64,000 nucleotides of DNA from Solea solea (Eukaryota > Chordata > Actinopteri > Pleuronectiformes > Soleidae): the NCBI RefSeq assembly GCF_958295425.1, contig NC_081149.1, positions 16,498,090 through 16,562,089 on the forward strand. The letters run 5' to 3'. Of this stretch, positions 50,785 through 59,448 are shown piece by piece. Within the stretch, counting starts at the first letter, position 1; each line of letters begins with the position of its first letter. Under the pieces are notes generated by a model. The model was not told the origin of the DNA and searched no databases. It saw only the letters and a list, made by a program, of their open reading frames with translations. A program made the translations under genes and the position numbers.

Positions 50785-52707
50785 ACTCAAACTTTGTGTT
50801 GTGTCAGCTGCGTTTGACTTGGGTGAAGATCAGATCAAGCTTTATAACAAATTAGTGCTTATGCCACATATATTTTTTTATTTTTTACCCCGGGAACTCT
50901 GTATGTAACAGCATGTTGGTCCAGAGAAGGAAAGCTGAGAGGAGGAGAGGAAGGGGGAGAGGAGACAGAAGGGCCGGGGGAGGTGGGGTTACCCTGGAAT
51001 GCACTGTCACCATGAGAGAAAAATGCACCCTCACTGGTTTGGTGCATTGTGTGAAAGAAAAGATAATGACTCACGCAGGAATGAATACATTTAGCGGATG
51101 GAAGGAGAGACAGAGATCAACAGAGAAAGTTACAGGAGTGGACACACCAAGTGTTGACTATCAGGATAATTCCTGAGACTATGAGTGGTAGTGTTTGTCC
51201 GCATGTCGCTGTAACTAACAAACACATAAATCATTGTATTATTCTTGTTCATGCTTACTTGATAAAAGTGTAGGACGGAAAAAGTTTGGGAATCCCAACA
51301 AAAGCTGAGGACACTGGAGGTTCGTGTGTTAGAGCCACTCACAAACAAACTCATAAACACAACAATACTGGTGTGAAACATCACATAGAGACGTTTATAA
51401 AGATGTTTTAACTCTTTGGGTCATCAGTCCACAGTTGGACGTAACTTAAAGGAAGCGGTTTATGCTGCGGCTTCTCTCCCTTGAAGTGGGCGTCCAGCTA
51501 AGCTGATGCCAGAGGCACCACGCAGGAAGTGGGGACAGCGAGACAAAGACAGAAGCCCAGAGACGCTGAACACAGATTCACACTCGCACACTGTGAAGAT
51601 TGAATTGTTTAAGAACACACAACTCCACACACTGATGTGTCCATGTGGGTCATCCAAACATCTGTACTAAAAAAACAACACTACAGCTAGTGACTGGGAT
51701 CATGGCAATGCTGGAAAAGAGCTGTTCAACGTCTGTCACTCTATGCACGCCTGCCCTCTAGTGGAATATGTGTGGTAGTGCATGTTGAAATGTGTGAGCT
51801 TCCAAAACCACTCCATGACTCACTGCTTGTGTCACTGACACGAAATCCTTCATGCGTTGTGTTTGTTGTTGTTTTTGTCAGATTGTGGACAATTGTCGTT
51901 TTGAACTTTTGACACGTTGAACCACAAGTGAATGTGGACAGTGAATACACTGCACTGCGTATGTTTACGCCCATGTTTACATTTCTGCGGTGAGGTAAAG
52001 ACATATGCAGTGTGATGTGAAATATGCAGCCTGGTGTGTTGTGCTTGTTTGTGTGTCTTTGTTTGTGCAGGTGCAGCTGCATGCATGTCCAAGTTCCTCG
52101 TCTCTCCACTTTTACTGACTTTCCCTCTCATACTGATAGAAGAAACGAACACCACGTCCTCTTATATTAGCCTTCATTCTGCAAAGAGAACGTGTACCAT
52201 TCATGTTAAAGAGAGCTTCCCTTTGAAAATGGCAGTGTGTCTTGATTGTGGAACAGACTTGATAATCCAGAAGGCCCAGATTCCACGCGCTGTCTTGTGA
52301 TGTGGTGCAGCATGGTTTTAATCCAGCATGTCCACTTTGTGCAGCCTAAAAGATTCCTGTTGTGTGATCATGCACTGTATGCTTGACATTTTAAAGGGGG
52401 GGGGGGGGCTATTGTGTCATGGTTATTAAGTGGGATGATCTGCGTGGTAGTCTTGTGACCAGTAAGTGATACTGTATGTGTTTTCTCCACAGGCAGCGCA
52501 GCCTAACGGTGTCTCGAGACCTCCACCTGCTTTCCTCGGGTAGGTCACGGACCGGTGTTGACAACATGCTCTTCTCACACACACACACTGACACACACAC
52601 ACACTCATGATTGATCTCTGATGCCTTTTCACAGCGGAGGGAACCCATTCGCCACAGTCAGGCTACGTCCAACCGTCACTAACGACCGCTCCGCACCAGT
52701 CATCTGA
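28506..52707 (+). CDS. baiap2l1: BAIAP2-like 1 (IRTKS), complete, 14 coding exons, 510 aa
   Basis: I-BAR/SH3 adaptor that bends plasma membrane outward and links it to actin assembly (ruffles, microvillus-like protrusions). Exons: 28506-28556, 30304-30379, 30565-30651, 36605-36666, 37861-37932, 38764-38898, 41683-41835, 42052-42207, 42739-42853, 43706-43925, 46035-46097, 47824-48046, 52493-52539 and 52635-52707. All introns are GT-AG and the total is 1533 nt in frame. The IMD/I-BAR domain is about residues 1-250, with the basic patch K141-K142-L-R-R-K146. A Pro/Ser/Thr linker follows. The SH3 domain is about 331-391, with D-G-W-L-Y and R-G-W-F-P-S-S-Y. A Ser/Thr-rich tail ends [10 protein letters not shown] and D-R-S-A-P-V-I, which distinguishes baiap2l1 from baiap2. 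Length matches the human protein to within a residue or two. It is convergent with bri3. Confidence 0.94.
30304..30379 (+). CDS. baiap2l1: baiap2l1 coding exon 2
   Basis: Encodes [13 protein letters not shown] and L-G-K-N-Y-E-K, the most conserved part of helix 1 of the I-BAR domain. Acceptor cacccag, donor gtgagt. Confidence 0.94.
30565..30651 (+). CDS. baiap2l1: baiap2l1 coding exon 3
   Basis: Encodes [11 protein letters not shown] and S-P-V-S-R-E-L. Acceptor ttcccag, donor gtaagt. A hAT MITE lies 115 bases into the following intron. Confidence 0.93.
30766..31251. mobile_element. hAT-type MITE, 486 bp, with 8-bp target-site duplication
   Basis: The ends are inverted: tagagttgttccgattccga on the left, and its near reverse complement on the right, finishing gaacatctcta. 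The 8-mer ggtgtatt flanks both sides exactly (30758-30765 and 31252-31259). TATCGG/CCGATA words are clustered in both subterminal regions, and the AT-rich middle has no coding frame. An 8-bp duplication with TAGAG-type ends fits the hAT superfamily. The intact duplication and good ends suggest a fairly young insertion. Confidence 0.85.
34795..34985 (+). mobile_element. SINE-like dispersed repeat, copy C (3' truncated)
   Basis: Shares with the other copies 'ttgcctcacaggaagaagg', 'gcatggtttgcat', 'tctggtttcctcc', 'gcagtccaaaaac' and 'actggcaacctgtccagg'. It lacks the end with the gaggataaagcggt block. Confidence 0.65.
36605..36666 (+). CDS. baiap2l1: baiap2l1 coding exon 4
   Basis: Encodes [21 protein letters not shown] of the I-BAR domain. 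Acceptor tctgcag, donor gtgagt, phase 0. Confidence 0.92.
37861..37932 (+). CDS. baiap2l1: baiap2l1 coding exon 5
   Basis: Encodes [15 protein letters not shown] and D-V-K-Y-M-T. Acceptor cctgaag, donor gtgagt. A (GT)15 tract starts 15 bases past the donor (37948-37977). Confidence 0.92.
37948..37977. repeat. (GT)n microsatellite beside the exon 5 donor
   Basis: A pure GT tract immediately downstream of the baiap2l1 exon 5 donor site. Confidence 0.93.
38764..38898 (+). CDS. baiap2l1: baiap2l1 coding exon 6
   Basis: Codons 117-161. It carries the basic surface [10 protein letters not shown] that in the I-BAR family contacts acidic lipids and actin. Acceptor cttcag, donor gtgagg. Confidence 0.94.
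40521..40570. repeat. short hairpin, 20-bp arms, 10-base loop
   Basis: Arms 40521-40540 and 40551-40570 are reverse complements at 19 of 20 positions. The exception is one G opposite T, which would be a G-U wobble in RNA. The loop is tgatcatcac. The flanks do not pair, so the hairpin is shorter than a typical microRNA precursor stem. Confidence 0.8.
40797..40831. repeat. (GT)n microsatellite
   Basis: A pure dinucleotide tract in baiap2l1 intron 6. Confidence 0.93.
41683..41835 (+). CDS. baiap2l1: baiap2l1 coding exon 7
   Basis: Codons 162-212, including the invariant family stretch [23 protein letters not shown]. The acceptor gttatcag follows a GT tract (41653-41672) in place of a classical polypyrimidine tract. 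Donor gtacaa. Confidence 0.94.
42052..42207 (+). CDS. baiap2l1: baiap2l1 coding exon 8
   Basis: Codons 213-264: the last I-BAR helix (A-R-D-I-L, W-Q-D-Q-C) and the beginning of the Pro/Ser linker ([10 protein letters not shown]). Acceptor tggacag, donor gtatga. Confidence 0.9.
42739..42853 (+). CDS. baiap2l1: baiap2l1 coding exon 9
   Basis: The proline/threonine linker between I-BAR and SH3 ([16 protein letters not shown]). Acceptor tgacag, donor gtacta, one base of the next codon. Confidence 0.88.
42991..43080. repeat. TTTAA/TTCAA pentanucleotide array
   Basis: Runs of tttaa flank a central run of ttcaa units, about 18 units in all, at the 5' side of the repeat block in baiap2l1 intron 9. 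Confidence 0.93.
43081..43420. repeat. dispersed repeat of unknown class in intron 9
   Basis: Contains 'gaaaactcccttttaacagg', 'ataaccaggcttagagatg' and 'catctgcctcgaccggttgg', words I associate with a very common fish interspersed repeat. No ends or duplication were identified, so the limits are approximate. Confidence 0.55.
43521..43612. repeat. (TTTTA)n pentanucleotide array, about 18 units
   Basis: A perfect TTTTA array ending about 90 bases before the exon 10 acceptor. Confidence 0.96.
43706..43925 (+). CDS. baiap2l1: baiap2l1 coding exon 10
   Basis: Contains [10 protein letters not shown], then most of the SH3 domain ([26 protein letters not shown]). Acceptor gttccag, donor gtgagt. 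The split codon K376 is completed by exon 11. Confidence 0.95.
46035..46097 (+). CDS. baiap2l1: baiap2l1 coding exon 11
   Basis: Encodes [12 protein letters not shown], the last strand and 3-10 helix of the SH3 domain. Acceptor cttgcag, donor gtaaga. Confidence 0.93.
47824..48046 (+). CDS. baiap2l1: baiap2l1 coding exon 12
   Basis: A Ser/Thr/His-rich tail with [11 protein letters not shown] and M-V-L-P-A-A-D-Y, which align with the human post-SH3 tail. Acceptor ccctgcag, donor gtgagt, phase 0. Reading through the donor stays open for another 48 codons. Confidence 0.85.
48047..52492 (+). other. baiap2l1: baiap2l1 intron 12
   Basis: About 4.4 kb. It is mostly unique sequence, with a GT tract (50749-50782), an AT run (49621-49637) and a candidate CTCF word at 51751-51764. 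No embedded gene is recognised. Confidence 0.65.
51751..51764 (-). promoter_or_regulatory. candidate CTCF binding motif in intron 12
   Basis: CTGCCCTCTAGTGG exactly fits the reverse complement of the CTCF core consensus. It has the same orientation as the motif at 23737. Confidence 0.4.
52493..52539 (+). CDS. baiap2l1: baiap2l1 coding exon 13
   Basis: A short exon encoding [16 protein letters not shown]. Acceptor tccacag, donor gtaggt, ending two bases into a glycine codon. The intron that follows is only 95 bases and contains a CA tract. Confidence 0.88.
52635..52707 (+). CDS. baiap2l1: baiap2l1 coding exon 14 with stop
   Basis: Encodes the conserved C-terminus [23 protein letters not shown] and TGA at 52705-52707. 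Acceptor ttcacag. Confidence 0.93.
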
Positions 52708-53378
52708 TCTGTCCACGTTTCCACCACCCAGCTTTGGTTCCCTCAACAATCTTCCAGTGTCCTCTGCCCGGGACATACAGCACTGTCCTGCCTTTACTGA
52801 CCAGCTGCTGTCCCCCGTCTGAATGAGACCAGACACAAGTCGGCCAGCACTGAGAAAAAAAAATGCCATTTGAATCTGGGATTCCCTTCCTGCTGCAAAC
52901 TCTCATATGGAAGTATTTTTGGACCACTGTATTGACAGAGCGGATGCTTATATATTTAAATGTATGAATTGTCTATGTCCTGTTTGTGCTTCTGTGTGCG
53001 GCGGCGACGCTCAAACCACCACAGTCTTACCCGCACTTGAGAGCTATAGACGAATTAAAAATAAGCGGTCAACGGAAATACTGAAAGATATTTATGCCGT
53101 TTCGCGGCGTCGAGGAAACAAACGGTTGGAAATCATTTCTGTTGCCATAGGACAGTAAATGAATGTAGACGACGTCTGTGTTTCACCCTCAGGTCCTTAT
53201 GAGAAATGTTGCGACGCAACAAGTGAATGAAAATTGCAATCGTTTAAAGAGATGCATCAGCACACAAGTGATCTTTATCCCCCCCCAAATCCTTTGTATA
53301 TAAATATTCCATCGATTGACGTTCCTGGGCACAGGACTCTTGCCTTAAGGACACAAACAGTACTCAGTACTACTGTAA

Positions 53379-53384
53379 AATAAA
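53379..53384 (+). terminator. baiap2l1: proximal polyadenylation signal of baiap2l1
   Basis: AATAAA hexamer about 670 bases past the stop codon. Confidence 0.45.
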
Positions 53385-53534
53385 AACACGTAGACCGGTT
53401 CCGTCCTTCAGATTGTGGACATGAAAACAAAAACCCTCCTCTTTACATTTGCTTCGATTACACACAGACCAGTCTGCACGCCCACTTTGGTCTATGGCCC
53501 GCATTACTCCCTTGATAGAATGTGCTGTTGGAAA

Positions 53535-53540
53535 AATAAA
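53535..53540 (+). terminator. baiap2l1: distal polyadenylation signal of baiap2l1
   Basis: AATAAA followed about 15-35 bases later by a T/GT-rich downstream element. Confidence 0.55.
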
Positions 53541-53619
53541 GATTTATTTCTTCAATGTGCCGTTGTGCCGTGTCATGATCTTACCGTCAGTATAAGTGTC
53601 AACAAAAACAAGTGCTCAA

Positions 53620-54980
53620 AAGTGAAGTAGCATTCATTTTTAATTACAGTTGCTTATATAAAAAGTAAGAACCTCAATCATAAGAGCATGCGTAGTGTGG
53701 TTTTCCTCCCCAGCTATACACCTGGTCTCTTCTGCTGCGAGCAGTTCTACATCCTCTTGCTTTGACGGAAGACACGGACATGGAGACATTGCAGAGACTG
53801 CAGAAACTGGGACACTGACATTCTTGATTGTCTGGCTGGGAAGAAAGGTGAAGGGGTGACTTGTCACAGAGTAGAATACTAAGATTTTTTTTTTAAAAAA
53901 GCAAAGATTATACACATTATTGAGAGATTTCTTCAGCTTTTGCCATCCGCATGCGTCCTTAAAAAGGGGGAAACTCCCGCTCATTAAAAGGGGGACGAGT
54001 CTGCGCGCGCCCATCACAGGAGTTTCTCTTACGGTAGACAGGAGTCCAAAGTCAAACAGTGATTGAGGTTTTTAAGTCGAGGGCATTTCAGATTGTTTGT
54101 ACCTGAGGTCTGTATTGGCCCTGGAAAAGCACAACCCAGTAGAATTATCATCAAACAAAACGGTCAGTGCAAATATGGCCCCAAGAAATAGATCAACAAC
54201 AAAATGCCGTAGGTGGATTGTTTCAGGTGGGACAGTTCATGTTCAGGGATCTTTAGATATAGATATATATATATATATATCTTATTTTTTTACATGTTTG
54301 TGTTATTCTATGTCACGATCAGCAGTCAGCCAAAAGAAAAGGAACAAAAACAAGAATTTTTTCCTCATATATGTATCTGTTACTACCCCAAAGAAGGGAT
54401 GAAGGGAAGTAACGTGATCAACATGCGTGCGGTTACTTAACAACTAAAATAGGTTCAGTGTAAATGGATAGAAATGCCAGCAAATTAAAAAAAAAAAAAA
54501 AAAAAACAAACAAGGAAAAGGAAAGAACACTGATTATTCTGGCTTGGCAAAACACGAAGGAATCTGTTCAGATCCTTAGATGACTGAGCTAAAATCCACA
54601 GAATAAATCATCATAACTGATCTGAATCCCCGAAGCTCACTCTGCATGTAGTGAAGGCACTGACAACCGCTGGACACTTACATATTATACTAGAATACAT
54701 CCTCAGCCAGCTGATGAAAATAGATTTCTATACAAGCCTCTGATTAAAAAAAAAAAAAAAATATATCCCACAGCCTAATTCATGGCAACATCTTGATCAT
54801 TTCTTTTACATAACATATTGGCAACAGCGATAATGTACATTATTAAGAAAGATAACCAAAAAAAAAGGACACAAAAATTACTGGATTACATGTGTGTGTT
54901 TGTGTTTGTGTGTATATGTATGCATGGGAGCACAAGCATGTGTGTGTGTGTGTGTGTGTGTGAGCTGTGGTTTGGTCCCT
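53620..54980 (-). other. bri3: bri3 probable 3' UTR
   Basis: Minus-strand sequence after the bri3 stop. The far limit is inferred from an ATTAAA (plus-strand complement at 53638-53643) on the minus strand. It contains A/T runs (54488-54506, 54745-54760) and an AT tract (54257-54280), but no other gene. Confidence 0.35.
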
Positions 54981-55113
54981 CTAGCCGAAGGTGGCGCCAC
55001 AGTTGGGGCACCTTCTCTGACGCAGTGCAAAGCAGAAGAGAAGACCGAGGGGGAAGAAGAAGATGGCACACATGATCCCCAGGCAGGTGAAGTCATCCTC
55101 CAGGACCCCAACT
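54981..55113 (-). CDS. bri3: bri3 coding exon 3 with stop
   Basis: Encodes V-G-V-L-E-D-D-F-T, the membrane segment, and [10 protein letters not shown], then TAG (complement of 54981-54983). The acceptor is ttgtag. A TG repeat (complement of 55118-55137) stands in the polypyrimidine position. Confidence 0.92.
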
Positions 55114-57444
55114 CTACAACACACACACACACACACATTAGATAGAGCACTGTGTTTAACAGTTACTGGCCAAACTGAATGTTTGTATCATCTGTACTTC
55201 ATATTTATGGAGATTTTTCCTTTCTAAGCGCACCGTCTTGTGCTGCCAAGGTTTAACAGCAGTTCAAATGTAAAAAAAAGAAAAAAAGAAGCTGTCAGAA
55301 CGTGTTTTGTATTTTAAAGCAGAGGGTTACTGCACTTGTACGTGTGTGTACTTGTATATGAAGGCCATTCTATTTTGTCTGATACACCAGGCAAAGGGAG
55401 AGGTGAGGGCTCTGTTACAAACAAACATTTTTAATTGAGGTTTTCATGACTTGTTTGTTGAATCGAACAAACAAAAAAACAGAAACTATTATTATACCAA
55501 TTAACCGATTATCAAACTATTTGCCCTACTTGAGTCCATAATTTGTTTATGAAACACTTGATGTCATTTCCTAAAATCCTCTTTACGTCCAGATGGCCGT
55601 CAATAAATGAATGAAATAAATGTGTGTGGGGAAAAAAAAACCCGAAACATCTGGTGTTGCAAGAGTCAACACCAGATGTTTCGTTTCAGGAGAAAATGTG
55701 TCAAAGCTCTGCCCTTAAAAAGGAGAGGAAACACAGGCTGAGGACAAGTTTTGCTGATCGTGACAACATCATGGAGATCAAACTATTTCAGCCTTTGAGT
55801 TAATGACAGCATCGTGAGAGCGAGAGACACCAGGTTTTTAGTGTCTGTTAGACCTAATCTGAACCATGGCTCCTAACATTTAAAGAATAAACCACTCTGT
55901 TTGAGTCTGACCTCATTCTAAAAAAAAAAAAATAAAAAAAAAAAAATGAAATGCTTCATTTACAGTGTCGAGTCATCGATAAAGAACTAACAAAAAAACA
56001 AAAAATCAGAGTGATCGCAATCAGGAAGATTTGTTTTGCCTCGTGTCACGAGCGCCGCCAGAACGTGGACAAACTTGTTCTGAAGGGAGAGCGTGTTGAA
56101 AGCTGCCGTGTCTGAGAGAGGCTTTAATCCGGGTTCACTGTAAACACAGAGCTAAACACGGTCCCATGACTTCACCACACTGACCGACAGTAAATCTGCT
56201 GAAGGCGGCTCACGTCAACCGAGCAATAACTCTGAAAAGATAGGAAATGAGAAGCCGCTGCTGAGGTTTCTGTCGATGTCATGTGAGCGCATGCCATAGA
56301 TATGGACTTTCACTGGAGTTGGGAAAAAAAATAATCTTTCAAAGGCCTCAATTATTCTGCAGTCACAATGAAATTGACTTAATCCCATCATAAATACATT
56401 ATTCAAGCTCCTAAAATAAGGTTTTCCTCTCATTTCTCCTCTTGGGCTGATTCCTGAGGAACTAGTTAAGTTTTGAGCTAAGTTTAAATTGTGGTTAGAG
56501 AGAGGTATTAACTGGTTATGGTTAAGGTTTAGCAATAATCCTTAAACAACACACTGTGTGTGCTGCTGTGTCACGCCACAGGTACAACTTTCTTTTTTGC
56601 CAGGAAGTGTAGTAATCATTAACTCGGGGCAGAGCGTCGGCTGTGGTGAAAACACAGATTAGAACTGTACCTACATGTTTTTCATGAGATGAACACACAC
56701 ACACACACACACACAAACACAAACACACACGTCCACTGCTATCACACTGAAAGGTGAAAGTTAAACTTCCCTGCAGCTTTTTAGGAAGGTGATTTTCTTT
56801 CCTTAAATGATTTTTATGTATCAAACTACAGCACGTGGAAGGACAGCGTTCAAAAAGAATAAGGACTTTGGAAGATGAATATGTGGGACAGTGAAATATG
56901 GTTGATGGCAACCTGTAAGATAATTGGAATGTTTTGAAAGTTATGTGTAATGGAAAGCATAGAGATAAAAAAATATGCTCTCTCTTCTTCTTCTTTTTTT
57001 AAATTTTTTAATTGACTGATTCCATTTAATTGTACGGTTGTACATTCTGTCTGTATAGAGCAAAAGGGTGTGAAACTGGCCGCTCATAGGCCACATGCAG
57101 CCCATCACTTAATCTCATGTTATTATGAAAACATGACGCGCGACCTCCTCTTCCTTCTAAACACGGCACCTGTGGCCGAGGTCAAATATATTCATTATAT
57201 TCTTTTATAATGGGAATAAATACATTCGGATGTTACATTAATGACATGTGTATACATATAAAATCTTCTTTGGTGTTTTAATTACTGATGTCAGCGTCAT
57301 TATTTACTTAATTTTAGATTATTTTGCTTCGTTATTATGCTTTTATCGTGAAGTATGAATCACAATCATATTAAAACAAGCCCTTTTACCACTATAGAGG
57401 AAAGATGAATACTAACTGGAAAGCAGGATGTATGAAATAAAAAT

Positions 57445-57536
<92 letters not shown>

Positions 57537-59413
57537 GGGGATAAAAGGAGGAGAAAGAAATTCACAGACCGACAGCCATCAAAGTTACTAACTGCTCACC
57601 AAGTTCTAACTCCTCTTATTGAGTGACTTTGAATCAATAAAAAGGTCACGCTGCTGTGCTGCGTGAAATAGAAGGCAGCACAACCTCTTTTTTAAAAAAG
57701 AATGATGTCCTGTAGTCACCTTTGGCCCAGTGTGGCCTGACCAATGCGGTCACATGTCTCATGCTGTGAAGTCATCTGACTGACAGGATGTTGACTGATG
57801 ACTCAGTCGGAGCAATGAAATCACTGTGAAAACCTTGTTGTGAAACTCAAAAGTCAAAATCAGCTCCATCCTTAGTCAAAAGGTAAAGAATAATAAGCGC
57901 ATGGAAAACTCATCTCGAGGATCCAGACTGTTCCCCTGCTGCTGTGAATCCATCTCACTCAGACCATCTCCTGCTGCTTTCATAGTACGGGAACAGCAAC
58001 TTAAAGAAAATGTCTGAAAATGCGGTGATTTTCTAAAGTTTGTGCCTGAAAATGAATGACTTTCTATGTGTGTGTGTGTGTGTGTGTGTTCTCACCTGCA
58101 GGCAGGGCAGCCACCGACCACCACTACTGAGGGTTGGATGATGGCGTAAGTCCCAGGATAAGGCTGCTGGGATACAGCAGGACCCATTTGGGCTGATGGG
58201 TATCCTGTGGGTGACAGAGAATGACAACATATGTAATCCACACTCCAGATCTAGACTCGAGATCAGAGCTGCAGTTTTTAACTGAAAACTCACATTTTAC
58301 AGATGTTCTGCAATTATTTTAAAGGATCCTTTAACTCTGTGCTCTTAACTTAACTAGTGACTATCCATACTGTTTTGTATTATTGTTATTGTTTTTAAAC
58401 CTTTATTCAGTTGGTCACTTACAGGGCTGCAACTGACAATTATTTTCATCATTGATTCATCTGTCCCGTTTACTTTCTCGGTTAATCGATTCGTTTGTTT
58501 GGTCCAAAAAACGTCAGAAAGTGTTGAAAAGAAATGAAATATCGACGGCTGAACAATCAAAACAAATAAAATGTGTGTGTGTGTAAAAGGGCTACAGACT
58601 CACTGCATCACTTCACTGACACTTTTGTTGACTTTTCTGCGCACTTGTGCACATGATGCAGTGATACTTGTTTGTCGACACACATTCGTTTCCCTGAAAT
58701 GTTTTTTTTGGCTGTTCTTGTGATAAGGAGACGCCTCCCTGTGAGGAAACAAAAACTCTTTCTCAGCTTACAGCAAACCAGGAAGTTATGTGTAAGTGCA
58801 GGAAATCTGACTTGATTTCAGGAAAGCACTAATTCTAATACTCTTAAAAAGAAATCTCAGTCATGTGATGACGGCCTCCCTTCATCAGAATCAAAAAGAA
58901 ACTGTCTGTATTAAACACTGTCTTTGAATGTTCTTTTTTTATATTCTTAGACATGAACAACAGAGCCTTCTGTGCATTATCTACCTTCATTCGGGTTTTT
59001 ATGTTACAAGAACAAGTTTTTAGTGAACATTTTACAGTGAAAACAAGAATCCTAAAAAAGATCAATATAAATCATAGAGGCCTGGAGCGAGTGGAAAGAA
59101 GATAAGATATTCTAACTTAATTACTCGGCCTGTATGTCAGTGACTTAGTGCCGTTTATTGCTATAATAATGTATATTGGATTGTAAACTCCGCCTGGTTA
59201 AGAACAACATTTACAGAAACCCCTTCATTCCCACTGCCATAAACATCTTATTTTAACAATAAACCCTCAAGACTGGTCATATATGCACCGATGCACATTT
59301 CCTTATTCTTATTATGCATATTTAACTTATTTTATATCACTCTGTGTGCTGGGCCACATCTAAGATGATTCTGATGCTACAGGTGTTTATCGGAAACTAA
59401 TAACAACAACAAC

Positions 59414-59448
<35 letters not shown>

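Larger units (their letters stand above)
52708..53560 (+). other. baiap2l1: baiap2l1 probable 3' UTR
   Basis: Two AATAAA signals follow the stop, at 53379-53384 and 53535-53540, with GT-rich sequence after the second (about 53556-53575). The distal one gives a UTR of about 0.85 kb. Confidence 0.55.
55114..58095 (-). other. bri3: bri3 intron 2
   Basis: About 3.0 kb, GT-AG on the minus strand. It contains a 17-bp perfect hairpin (55643-55683), A-rich runs (55921-55945), CA tracts (56694-56728), a 75-bp AT tract (57459-57533) and a GT tract abutting the exon 2 donor (58071-58089). No embedded gene is seen. Confidence 0.75.

Noticed and set aside
28506..52707. Assigning the second gene to baiap2 rather than baiap2l1
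   Set aside because: The C-terminal N-P-F-A-T-V-x-L-R-P and D-R-S-A-P ending and the bri3 neighbour fit baiap2l1.
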